Source: Triglochin maritima (Eukaryota; Streptophyta; Magnoliopsida; Alismatales; Juncaginaceae). From it: a DNA stretch of 64,000 nt. The notes below the pieces were generated by a model. It was not told the DNA's origin, made no database searches, and worked only from the letters and a program-made list of their open reading frames with translations. This document shows positions 10,822 through 20,585 of this stretch, in pieces. Location of the stretch: assembly GCA_963682175.1 (NCBI GenBank), contig OY821791.1, positions 15,528,542 through 15,592,541 of the forward strand. Reading direction: 5' to 3'. Each line of letters begins with the position of its first letter. The first letter of the stretch is position 1. Made by a program: the position numbers and the translations under genes.

Positions 10822-13281
10822 TTAAATAGGTTCTCTTATTTGCTCGAGTGATGGTGGGTGTGTAGATGAATTCTTCCCCTTTTTCTTACTTCCTTTTTGA
10901 TTTTGTGATGATTCAGAAATCTTATAGATACGTGATTTCATCACAACGTCACTTTGATTGCATATTATTTCTGGCTCACTATCAATATGAAAGATATTAA
11001 ATTCAGCTTTTAAGTTCCCAAAAGATAATTGCATGAGCCTATTTCGACAGTTTATCAATGCTTCCGAAGTGGCTAAAAAGGGTCTGCCTAAAATTACAGG
11101 GATTTGTCGGTTAGGATTTACAACAGGTGCGGTATCTAGTACGACAAAATCCACTGGGTAAATGAGGTCACCAACCTTGATCAAAACATCCTCTACTATA
11201 CCTCTTGGTTTCTTAATAGAACAATCAGCAAATTGAAGGGTTGTTTTAGAGGGTTTTAGTGGAGCAAGGTTCATTTGCTCATAGACAGAGTACGAGAGTA
11301 GGTTAACACTAGCACCAAGGTCTAGAAGGGCTTTGTTGATAAAAGTATCTCCTATTGAACATGAAATTGTGGGACACACAGGATCCTTATATTTTATAGG
11401 AGATGTGTTGGACAATATAGAACTTATGTTTGCAGTTAAGAATGCCTTCTTTGGTACGTTCGTTTTTCTCTTTTTAGTGCACAAATCTTTTAAGAATTTA
11501 GCATAAGCAGGTATTTGTTGAATCATGTCTAAGAGTGGAATGTTCACCTTAACTTGCTTAAATACTTCCAAGATTTTCTCTATTTGTGCATTTGAGTTCT
11601 TTTTGAGTCTATTAGGGAATGGAGCTTTAGGAACATAGACTCGCTCAGGTTCAGGTTGAGCTATGGGTTCAGGTTGAGTAGGTGGGTTGGGCGTTTCAGA
11701 TTGGACGTCAGGTTCAATGGTCAGGTCATATGTGGGTGCTTGATGGCTACATTGATTGGACACTCTAGGATTTACCACATTGTTATCAACTTGTCTTCCG
11801 GACCGTAATGATACTACTGCATTTATTTGTCGGAACGGTCCTTCGTCATTAACCATTTGAACCGGTCTAGGGTTATTATTTCCTGAAGGTGCTTGATAGG
11901 ATTGATATGAATTATTAGATCTAGGGTTCACCTCAGGTTGACTTGGAAGCCGACCATTTTCTCTTTCACCTACTATTTGTGCTAGTTGGCTGACTTGTGT
12001 CTCAAGCCTTTGGAAGGTCTGGTTGGTTGTTTGTATAAAGGTTTTCATCAAATTTTCCAAGCTTGTCAACCTAACCTCATGATCGTTATTGTTACTAAAC
12101 CCAGATGATGTATTATTTTGATTATACGGGTTTGGTTGTTGTCTAGGAGGTTGACCCTGTTGGTTTGATGAGAAATTGGAATTATTACGCCAACCCGAGT
12201 TATAGGTTGGTGCGTATGGGTCATTTCTAGCATGGTTATACATGGCATTAACTTGGTCCCATTCCGCACAATCCTCCATTACATGACCTGTTTGACCACA
12301 TCTAGAGCAAGGGATAGATGAGGCTTGAGTCACTCGGTTTTGGGTTCGTAGCTCTAAACTTTCCATTATGTGCATAAGGGTAGCTAGTTTTGCTTCAGCC
12401 GCTGTGTTGGCATCTACAGCTAAGACACCTGGTTTGGGTTGGCTTGCTATTCTAGATCCAATACTTGGGTTAAGCGGTGTTCTAGCATTGTCCCATTGCA
12501 TACCGTTTTCAGCTAAATCCTCAAGAAAAGTCCAGGCATCATTTTCATTTTTCGACATAAAGTTCCCTTGGCTTACGGATTCTACCATAATCCTAGATGT
12601 GGGTGTCAATCTCTCATAAATAATTTGGCATAATTGCCATCTTGGAATTCCATGATGAGGGCATTGGGTCAAAACACTTTTGAATCTTTCTAGATAGGAA
12701 TAGAACGACTCACTCTCAGACTGAACGAATGCAACAATTTCATTCCTAATCCTCATAGTCTTATGGTTGGGGAAATATTTTTTTAGGAAAACTTGAACAA
12801 ACTCAGCCCAACTTCTAATGGATCTTTCGGCTGGACTATATAGCCATTTCTTAGCGTCGTCCTTCAGTGCTAGAGGCACGAATTTCAGACGCACTGCCTC
12901 CTCAGGGATATGCTGGTATTGCATAAGAGAGCAGATTTCCTCAAATTCTCTAAGGAAGAGATATGGGTCTTCCCTAGAGGTGAACTTAGGCAACATACTC
13001 ATGTACTGTGCCTTAAGTTCGAAGTCGCGACCCGGTATGGTGGGCATAACGATGCACGATGGCTGAGCAGCCATCGCTGGATAGCATCGATCCCTCAGAG
13101 TTATAGGTTGTGCAACAGGCGGGTCCACTACGTTCTCACCCATTGGATCCGGGTGAGGTGGTGCAACAGGTGGATTGGGGCTAAGTTCCAGACAGGAATC
13201 TAGATGAACTCGTGAGAGTCGATTACTCAAGTCTCGAATCCAAATCTGAGTGCACCGGGTTGAATCAATTTTTGAATTCAA
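10822..13281 (-). CDS. Gag-protease polyprotein of B1 (819 aa, intact)
   Basis: Forms the particle and processes it. A Pro-rich N-terminus is followed by a retrotransposon capsid (gag) domain at about residues 95-245, with conserved W-containing and QCPHHG motifs. A CCHC zinc knuckle spans C325-C338 (C-X2-C-X4-H-X4-C), then an N/Q-rich disordered stretch at about 370-430. A retropepsin-like domain has active-site D654 in DLGAS, and ILGRPFLAT at about 730. DLG in place of DTG or DSG is normal for Athila-type proteases. A Lys/Ser-rich tail ends the protein; there is no family-A C-terminal domain and no pol. The first ATG is used for the start; the upstream sequence is very AT-rich and noncoding. 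No frame breaks, consistent with the low LTR divergence. Confidence 0.9.
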   Translation of the reverse strand: MNSKIDSTRCTQIWIRDLSNRLSRVHLDSCLELSPNPPVAPPHPDPMGENVVDPPVAQPITLRDRCYPAMAAQPSCIVMPTIPGRDFELKAQYMSMLPKFTSREDPYLFLREFEEICSLMQYQHIPEEAVRLKFVPLALKDDAKKWLYSPAERSIRSWAEFVQVFLKKYFPNHKTMRIRNEIVAFVQSESESFYSYLERFKSVLTQCPHHGIPRWQLCQIIYERLTPTSRIMVESVSQGNFMSKNENDAWTFLEDLAENGMQWDNARTPLNPSIGSRIASQPKPGVLAVDANTAAEAKLATLMHIMESLELRTQNRVTQASSIPCSRCGQTGHVMEDCAEWDQVNAMYNHARNDPYAPTYNSGWRNNSNFSSNQQGQPPRQQPNPYNQNNTSSGFSNNNDHEVRLTSLENLMKTFIQTTNQTFQRLETQVSQLAQIVGERENGRLPSQPEVNPRSNNSYQSYQAPSGNNNPRPVQMVNDEGPFRQINAVVSLRSGRQVDNNVVNPRVSNQCSHQAPTYDLTIEPDVQSETPNPPTQPEPIAQPEPERVYVPKAPFPNRLKKNSNAQIEKILEVFKQVKVNIPLLDMIQQIPAYAKFLKDLCTKKRKTNVPKKAFLTANISSILSNTSPIKYKDPVCPTISCSIGDTFINKALLDLGASVNLLSYSVYEQMNLAPLKPSKTTLQFADCSIKKPRGIVEDVLIKVGDLIYPVDFVVLDTAPVVNPNRQIPVILGRPFLATSEALINCRNRLMQLSFGNLKAEFNIFHIDSEPEIICNQSDVVMKSRIYKISESSQNQKGSKKKGKNSSTHPPSLEQIREPI

Positions 13282-14586
13282 ATTCGGAATTTAAATTCCA
13301 AATTTAATTTCAAGAATTAATTACAATTTTTTTTATATTTTCGTTTTATTTTTTATATTTTTTATATTTGTTTTTTTTCAAAAGGGAAACAAACAATAGA
13401 ATGGGGAAAGATGAGAAAGGAATCCTAATCTAGAGAATTTAGGTGAGAAGAGAAAAAAGACTCAGATGAGAAGAGAAACCTAACTCTAAAGATAGAAAGA
13501 GGGTTGGTCAGAAAATTCCTAAGAAAACACGGTTCAAACAATCCTAGACCTAGTGTCGCTTAGATCTAGACGACTCCTAACTGGTTGAGTTGAATTGATT
13601 TGCTTGATTCACCTCCCTCACTAATCAAACAAACTTGGCCAGGCCGTGTATAGCTAGTGGGGGCGCTTCCGACAGAGTCGGTGCCAATTAGACAACCACT
13701 TCGCTTGGAAGACTTACGTCAACACAAAAACACTTTCTAGACACCAAATTAAATTCAATCGGCTTCAGGTCATAGCAAGTCAAACCAATTCTTCTCCTTA
13801 AATGAGTCCGAGTCCTTAGGGGTCAATGTCTAGTTGATTTTAAGTCAAGGCTTGGGTGACACTTTAGGTTTGTGATTTGTGGGCCACGGAAGGGTGATGA
13901 AATCCCCACCGTATCTTTGCCTACGGAGTTGCCCTTAGGATAGTTTAACTTAGATCTAGCAAAGATAGTCAAACAATGGTCTTTAGAGGGGGGCAATTTC
14001 AAGGTTGTATGCAAACTAGATTATATGCTTAAATGCATTCGATAAAAACCGCGATACGTACCTTGCCTCCAGCACACTTCAACAAGAATTAATTTGCAAG
14101 AATTTAGCAAGAATAATGCAAACAAAACATTATATGATGCATGCACTAAGTTCTTCTAGTTTTGCCAATTTTTAGGTCAGAGTTGAATTATTGCAATTTA
14201 TGGAATTTTTGCCCTACACATGCAGTTATATGAAAAGGAAATTTTCTGAAAATAGAAATTACGAGGAAAAGAGGCAACAAAGGTTACCTTATGCAATGCT
14301 CAGTCCGGTTCACCGCCCGCTCTCGAAATTTCAGATGCTCTGCGCGTCCACCCAGCGATGATGTGCGGCCCAGAAAAGTTTGAAGCCCAGAAGCTCCAAG
14401 TGTGCGGCGATTCCGCCGCAGGTTGTTCTATAGGTGCGGCGATTTCGCTGCTCGTTTAGCTCAGATCGTGCTCGGATTTCGCCGTGCACTCTGTTGTCTC
14501 CTGAAACACAAATCCAAATAGTTAGATCGCGCACAAGATAAACAGAACAGAATAGAAATCAACAAAAAAACAAAATCTACGTCGCC
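13282..14586 (-). other. 5' leader of B1
   Basis: About 1.3 kb between PBS and gag, noncoding. It contains the hairpin pair at 14451-14404, a candidate splice donor GTACGT (14061-14056), a conserved block near 13891-13910 shared with family A (AGGGTGATGAAATCCCC) and an A-rich run just before gag. The layout parallels the family-A leader despite low overall identity. Confidence 0.7.
14404..14451 (-). promoter_or_regulatory. Leader hairpin pair of B1 (inverted copy of the U3 pair)
   Basis: Minus-strand GCAGCGAAATCGCCGC (14451-14436) and GCGGCGGAATCGCCGC (14419-14404), 32 bp apart. U3 (15348-15301) carries their reverse complements in reverse order, also 32 bp apart. The leader loop GAAT is complementary to the U3 loop ATTC. 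Confidence 0.75.
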
Positions 14587-14604
14587 TCCCCGGCAACGGC
14601 GCCA
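14587..14604 (-). other. PBS of B1 (tRNA-Asp)
   Basis: Perfect 18-nt complement to the 3' end of plant tRNA-Asp(GUC), 6 nt from the 5' LTR. Confidence 0.95.
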
Positions 14605-14610
14605 AAAACT

Positions 14611-15841
14611 TGGTGAGAATTAAATTTATACCGCAAGTGCACGGCGTCAATGAAGACGTGGCAAATACGGGTCGAACACAAGGAGGGAGAGATTTGTTAT
14701 TAGTGTGATTTCGATTGGGGGAAAGAAGGAGAGAAGAAATAAGTTGGTTTTGAGATTTTTGATTATTAATTATCTAAAGCAAGAAAAAAGAACAATTAAA
14801 ACTAAAACAAGAACAAAGAAGAGAATTCCGTTGGGTGGAGGTTTAGATTTAGGGTTTAGATTAGAGAATTCAGAAACTTATAATAAATCATGTTAGTTAT
14901 GAAGCATTACATGATAAATGATTTAACATAAACTCAAGTAATCAAAATATACTAATCACGAACTTAAAATAATAACATTTATTCTCTTCTCTTCACCCTA
15001 AATCCGTCACCTCCACCCTTTGGAAGGAGTTAGAAACTCATAGAGGGAGGAAGAAGGGGTCCTAGAGACATTACAAAAGAAAAGTAAAAACAAGAAATAA
15101 AAGACAGAATTTTATTACTAAAGTGAAGAGTACAAAACTGAAAATAAAAACAACTAAAAACTAGGTCTAAGGCCAAGGACCCTTCTACCATCGTTCTCGT
15201 GGCTATTTATAGCCGATACAAGGGATCCCAATATATAAATGGAACGTACACGCGTCAATACAGCATTGGTAAAAATTTGAACACACGGATCGACTTTTGT
15301 GCGGCTAAATTGCCGCAATTTGTACATGAGGTGCGGCGGAATCGCCACCTTTTTGGCTCGGATTCGATCCAGATTTTTCCTGTGTGTTTATGGTATGATT
15401 TGATCCTCCTTTGCGCGTCTGGATTGATTTTTTCCATTCTTTTGAGCTCCGGATTAATTCCTTTATATATATGGAGATTCACATTGATTTTTCTTTAGAT
15501 TTTCTCCATAATAATAAAAGCTACTCGTGATTTGCAATTAGGTCCTTGACTTTTTGCAATTAAGTCCCCGACTACTTTTGTGCTCAAGTCCTTGTTCTTT
15601 TTGTGATTAGGTCTTGAATGCTTTTATGCTTGGATACATTTCCATTTAAAACCCGATAAGCTTGAACTTGGTCTTTATGATAGAAATGAGTCTTGTGCAC
15701 GCGTTTATGCTCGAAATGTGGGTAATTTGCATTCAGGTCCCTGTTTTCGTTAAATAAGACTAAACACATACCTTAGTAGCATTTATTGATATAAAAGTAA
15801 TCTAAATGAAAGACATATGATGCAATGTATGCAATGCATCA
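14611..15841 (-). repeat. 5' LTR of B1
   Basis: 1,231 bp, TGGTGAG to GCATCA on the plus strand. TATA box at 15211-15204 (minus). U3 hairpins at 15301-15316 and 15333-15348. No USE motif, unlike family A. Confidence 0.95.
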
Positions 15842-16096
15842 GCCACCATCTTCGACATCTGGTCCATGATGGAACACTGATTATGTATGAGGCTCTTCAG
15901 TTGACCTTCCATCAATAGTTGTTTTGCATCCATCGTGGCCAACTGATTAAAATCAGTTGGTGGTCTCGGGGGGCTTCTAAAAAAGCTACCATCTTAGTTA
16001 TCTACTCCAGTGTGACATGTTGATTCGCCATGATGTTGTTCAATTGTACTTCAATCGATAGTTTCTTTGCTTCCATTGACAGTTGGGTCACTTCTA
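15842..16096. repeat. 255-bp direct duplication flanking B1, right copy
   Basis: Right-hand partner of 8107-8361. It continues into the rest of the pseudogene exon at 16097, so this is the copy in original context on that side. Confidence 0.95.
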
Positions 16097-16443
16097 TCGA
16101 CGATTGTTTTGTTTCCATCGACGACTGCATTGAATTCGACCCTCTCCAACCATTCCACAAGAAGATGGTAAGCTTGGGATGCAACCTGAGTCGGGGTTGG
16201 GGTGGCCGGCTGGGATGAGGTCGTGGCCGCGGTAGTGGTGGGAATAATTGTTTCCTCCGCTATGGTATCATCTGCAAAAATGTTCACCTCATTGGCAGCC
16301 TTGGCCAATCTTTCGGCAACCGCATCAGCACCCTCACTAACATCCTCCTCAAGCCCGGGTGGTAGGGGGTCATGACCCTCTGTAAGGTTGTTGTAATATT
16401 CAACCTCGCATGCACGGAGTGACAAAATAGTGTACACGGTCAA
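15842..16443 (-). pseudogene. DUF1985-Ulp1 pseudogene, exon 2 with heptad coiled coil
   Basis: Starts at 16443 after an acceptor (CCTCACAG) and is in phase with exon 1 across the intron. It encodes TVYTILSLRACEVEYYNNL, an acidic Ser/Thr-rich spacer, then a 21-bp repeat giving heptads SSMETKQ-SSIEVTQ-LSMEAKK-LSIEVQL, a likely coiled coil. A frameshift near 16130-16150 separates spacer from heptads, a TAG follows VTLE, and a 1-nt deletion lies in the C run near 15970. The gene then continues in the left copy of the duplication (8361 downward). Confidence 0.65.
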
Positions 16444-16666
16444 CTGTGAGGAATATAAAACATGATGTTAGGTTCAGTAACTAAGAACAAATCCAAACTA
16501 TCAATGTCTATCGTGCTCCTATCGAGCACACTAAATAATAAAGTAACCTACAACCTATCTAAACTATCGAGGTCTATCGATCAAATATCGAGCGACTAAA
16601 GTATTCATATAACCAAAACAATTAATATCGAGTTGATATCGAGTCCTATCGATGATCCCATCAAAC

Positions 16667-17133
16667 TAGGGGTGTAAACGGGGCGGGTAATACCCGTATA
16701 CCCGGTCACCCGCCCCGGGCGGGTACGGGTATGGGTACAAAAATCTATACCCGTTTAAAAATTCAAACCCGTATACCCGTACCCGTTTACCCGCTTAATA
16801 AACGGGTCTGGTACGGGTATACGCATTACCCATACCCGTATACCCGTTAAGATATATTATATTATATAAATAATATTTTTTTAATATTTTATATGTTATA
16901 TATTATATATTTTTTATATATAATATATATTTTATATAATATATATTATATTTTTATATATTATATATTATACCCGCTATACCCGTTTACCCGCCCCGTA
17001 CGTGCTAACTTAACGGGTACGGGTCGGGTACGGGTATATTTGTTTTTTGCCGGGTATATACCCGTACCCGTACCCGCTAATTTAGCCGGGTACGGGTACG
17101 GGTAGGGGCATACCCGACCCGTTTACACTCTTA
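16667..17133. mobile_element. hAT-like MITE with GGGTACGGGTA repeats, TSD CATCAAAC
   Basis: 467 bp with terminal inverted repeats TAGGGGTGTAAAC and GTTTACACTCTTA, flanked by the 8-bp duplication CATCAAAC at 16659-16666 and 17134-17141. The subterminal parts are arrays of (T)ACCCGTA/GGGTACGGGT on both sides of an AT-rich core. No transposase. It sits inside the pseudogene intron (16444-17359). Confidence 0.85.
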
Positions 17134-17359
17134 CATCAAACCAATCGAAAATAAACTAAGTTAATGGTAAAAATAAAACAAACAATGAACATCGAGTTCA
17201 TATCAAACGCCTATCGAACCCATCGAAAAATGTAATGGTCCAGTAACCAACAACAAATCATTACTACCGAGGTTTATCGAACTCTTATTGAGACGGTCGA
17301 GCAAAATAAGTACTCCAATAGCTAAAAAACATGATTTAACAACAATGAAGACCAACTTA

Positions 17360-18186
17360 CGTTTCTTATGGAAGTACACATTCGTGCAACCCCCACCACA
17401 TGTGGGATGTTTTTCTCATTGCTCGTCCAACCGAACATCCTAGGAGGTGAACTGTTGAATAGCCTCGTACTCCCAATAGTGTAAAGTTGGGGCATAACCA
17501 TATATACTGTATTTGGCCTCTTTTTGTTGGCCCCTCACTTCCTTCTTCTCATACAATTCTTTCTACTTATTCGTGTCTTTTTGACATGATGTTAGCAGCT
17601 TCTAGTAAGATGACTTCCCCCATGGATACTCGAAGAAGTAGTCCAGGTCGTCGACCATCTTGACCATATCCGTCCATACGAATAGCTTCCTCTCTTGGGA
17701 AAATAGAACACCTTCAATCAGGAGGCATAACCCCACCTTGAAGATGTCGTCGGTATTTATACAGTTTTTGAATGTCGTCTCCAACGTGCTTATCTGAATT
17801 TTGGGCTCTCCACTAAAATTTTCCTTAATAAGTCAGTCACTCGTATAGTGCTCCTGCAACTCAGCCTCTTACAGTATAGTATTGAAGTTCAAACTGGTGA
17901 TCAGTGCAAACTCATATTTATTGAATATGCAAGGCTTAATGCCAAATAAGAAATGAACCTCTTCATCTCTACCATTGTGGGTCTTGTGCAACATTAACTA
18001 ATGTGGAAGAACACCGGAAAACTGTAATTTGCCTGCCTCGAAAAATAGTTTGAGCAGTGATTCCTTTGTCCTTTCCAGCAAGTCGTGCTTCCGAAACTTC
18101 TCTTTTATGTCATTCATAGGCTTACTGCCCCTACACATCACACGGCCGGGGAAATGATGCTTGGTTGAAACTATTAACTTTGCCAT
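17360..18186 (-). pseudogene. DUF1985 domain, exon 1 of the decayed DUF1985-Ulp1 gene
   Basis: From ATG at 18186 the minus frame reads across several stops with family-typical blocks: an N-terminal helix (NDIKEKFRKHDLLERTKESLL), CIFNKYEFALITSLNF, CLLIEGVLFSQ, a Y-P-W-G motif (FFEYPWGKSSY), YGYAPTLHYWEYEAI, and after one frameshift PRMFGWTSNE. At least five premature stops (TAG, TAA, TGA) interrupt it. The exon ends at 17360 with CGTAAGT. DUF1985 proteins are usually joined to Ulp1 peptidase domains and often ride in Mutator-like or CACTA transposons. Whether this was a host gene or a transposon passenger cannot be told here. Confidence 0.75.
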
Positions 18187-19236
18187 CTGAAAAAAAATAA
18201 AATAACAATCACTGAAAAACAGGGGGGAAATGAAATCGATCTAATATCGAGCCCATCCAGCCCCAGTTCTTCCCAATTAAACCTATCCTATCGGTAAATC
18301 TACATAGTCACATCAAGCACATGTCTAGCACATATCGAACAAATAATCAGCTATAGAACCAATGGAGGAGAAAGTAACTACTATCAATCGACACCAACCT
18401 ATCGAGCTACTATCGAACTATGATTGAATCTATCGAGCACCGTCGGAAACACAAAATGGTTCCACTTCCAACCCAGGTGACAAATGAACTTCATTTTCGG
18501 TAGAAACCATAACAAAACCTTATAAAACTATATGAAGAAGAAAAAAGAAAAGGGCTACAAATCGTGCCCTGAAATAGACCTTCGTCATCGTATTCGAAGT
18601 AGGAGTTGTTAGACAGGCTACGCTGCTGGGCTGAAATGACCGGTCGAGTGTGAGAGAGAAGGGATGTGCGAACGAGAGAGAGAGAGAGAAAGAATAGACA
18701 AATGGACGTGATGGTGGTTTGCAACTGTTCGACAGAAAGTGACAAAGAGGACAATTTGCTTATATAAAAGGAAAGAGAGTTCAAATGAAGGTAGGGGTAT
18801 TTAGGGGAGAAGTGGCAAGATATGCATATTTTTTAGTGAATGTCAAAGTGGGAGTTTTTCTTAGAGGTTGGAGAACTTTTAGCATAGAAAGTCAAATTTT
18901 CCTTTTATTATATCCTGATTTATGGTAATATGGGATTATGTTGGGCCTAGGCAATGTGACTGGGCCTAGGTTAGTGGACTAAGCCGTTGTTAGGCCCAGA
19001 TGTGTTGTAGATCATTATGCTCCTCCAATATATTGGTTTTACAAGGATTGACAAACTAACATGTTTATTACAAAATACAAACTAAACCTCGTACAATATG
19101 ATTTTCAATGTTGCGATTGATGAAACAAAAACCGTTTAAACATAGCCATAAAGATTACGAATCGAAACGATATAATTTGCAGTCTGATCAAGATTCCGAC
19201 ATGCTATACATGCATCCTTGGACACTAACCGAACGT
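18187..19236. other. Upstream region of the DUF1985 pseudogene, promoter candidates only
   Basis: No coding support. TATCGA words recur to about 18440. A GA-microsatellite lies at 18676-18695, a TATA-like stretch (minus CTTTTATATAAGC) near 18760, and GGCCCA/TGGGCC site-II-like motifs at about 18950-19000. These are compatible with an old promoter but unproven. Confidence 0.35.
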
Positions 19237-19440
19237 TTAAATTGTTCTTCGGCATCGGCGCCTCCACGGTGGACAACGGATATTTCCTAACCCTGGTTTG
19301 CATCTTGGACAATTGTCAGATCTTTCTTCGTTGTGACCATCGATACTCTGTCTATGTCGTCTCACGTCTCAAGCTTCCATAGACATGGTTGTTAAGAGAA
19401 GAACTAAAAATACTAGACATACGGTCTTTGAACTGCGCAT
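19237..19440 (-). pseudogene. Possible small secreted Cys-rich peptide gene, broken
   Basis: From ATG at 19440 the minus strand encodes a good signal peptide (MRSSKTVCLVFLVLLLTTMS) and stops at TGA 19371-19369. The same frame then continues 43 codons to TAA at 19237, with a basic segment holding four Cys (NCPRCKPGLGNIRCPPWRRRC). I do not recognise the family. Either the TGA is a recent nonsense change or the two parts are separate exons. The frame is open upstream to an earlier ATG at 19617, but that extension is not convincing. Confidence 0.35.
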
Positions 19441-20280
19441 GATAATGCGTGGAAGATTGATGAGTTGAGAAGGTGGACAGAAAACTTTGGTTTTCTTAAT
19501 CTTAATTATAAAATTGGAAGACATGTATGCTTTTTTTATTGAACTTGATAATTGATATTTAAAGTCAATGTGATGACACTTCAAGAAGTGAACCATCGAA
19601 GCAATTCCTTTCATCAAAAAATATATAGCATTGCCTGAACTTCACACCCAAGGAATGGCACATTTGAAATTTGTGAATGATCAGATCAACGTATAAGAAG
19701 AAGATTGTAGTATTGAAGGGCTTTAACTATCTATGTTATTCTTTGAAGGTTGTGTTTAGAGTATAGGGTTTGAAAAAGATAGTGAACAAATTAAAATTTG
19801 AAGTGCATATATGTTAGGTTTTTATTGTCATATTCTCCATATGTGAGGGATTGAGTTTCCCTCGGTTGACTTGAGGATCAAGATACTTCAATACACTATC
19901 GATTTTTTTATATAAATGAAAATATATCTAAACTATATATTTCGGAATATTACACGAGTTATTCATGCACATCGAAAATTGTAAATTTTATAATCATTTC
20001 ATATAAGATCAAAATCTGACAATTATAGTGCATTTATTTTTATTTTTGTCTTGATTGAAAACGTATAACCAATTTTATTATTTTCAACATATATTGATAA
20101 TTTACGTTAAAAATCAAAATATATTGTTTGTATTTTCAATTATTTTAAAAATTGAAAGTATATTAAGAAACTTGACTACATATCAAGTAAATGGAGGTCC
20201 GATGAATGAGTGGATCAGTATGTTAAACTTGTTAGAACCCAACCTTAACATATTGGAAGTTTGTTAGAAACCCTGATTTA
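19441..20280. other. AT-rich intergenic DNA, no feature seen
   Basis: Low-complexity AT-rich sequence without coding frames, repeats or element ends that I can recognise. Confidence 0.5.
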
Positions 20281-20585
20281 TGTGACACAAGAGTAGCGAG
20301 CGATGATGTTTGTTCGGGGTCTTGGGAAGCATATCGGATCTTGCGTGATACTAGCATGCCGTAGACCCTGGCAGATGCGGCAAAGTACACGACCATCATA
20401 GACCAGGACCAACAGGAGAATTACCAGGAGGCTAGGAAGCCATAGGGGAATGTTAGGGGACGAGAGGATGATCATTTTGGAGGGAATCTGGGCAAGAGGC
20501 CTCTAATTGAAGGAGATGACACCCGTCAGCCTGAGGGGAGCATCTCTCACAGACCCGAGGTGTGCAGGAATTATAGCAGGATCCA
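20281..20585 (+). pseudogene. Gypsy gag fragment (region just before a zinc knuckle)
   Basis: The plus frame reads ADAAKYTTIIDQDQQENYQE, then KRPLIEGDDTRQP and PEVCRNYSR, with two TAG stops. The pattern resembles the end of a chromovirus-type gag: helix, basic linker, first Cys of a knuckle. It is cut off by the LTR of M0. It is on the opposite strand to M0 and unrelated to families A and B. Confidence 0.4.

Larger units (their letters stand above)
8362..15841 (-). mobile_element. B1: full-length gag-pro-only Ty3/gypsy element (family B)
   Basis: Order on the minus strand: 5' LTR 15841-14611, PBS 14604-14587, leader, intact gag-pro frame 13281-10822, 3' noncoding region with two PPTs, 3' LTR 9616-8386, extra PBS 8379-8362. 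Both LTRs are 1,231 bp with 21 mismatches by eye (1.7%), so insertion is recent. The DLG-type protease, tRNA-Asp PBS and layout fit the Athila/Tat side of Ty3/gypsy. Reverse transcriptase, RNase H and integrase are absent. The sequence that follows pol in Athila-like elements begins directly after gag-pro, so pol was probably lost by a clean deletion. Confidence 0.9.

Noticed and set aside
15841..16096. B1 flanks read as a large normal TSD
   Set aside because: Integrase of this class gives about 5 bp; 255 bp with an unprocessed PBS end does not fit.
16893..17105. Tyr/Ile-rich plus frame
   Set aside because: Lies wholly in the MITE repeat arms and AT core.
18491..18784. 97-aa minus frame with Ser/Leu-rich, signal-like sequence
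   Set aside because: Encoded by GA-microsatellite and upstream noncoding sequence; no homology pattern.
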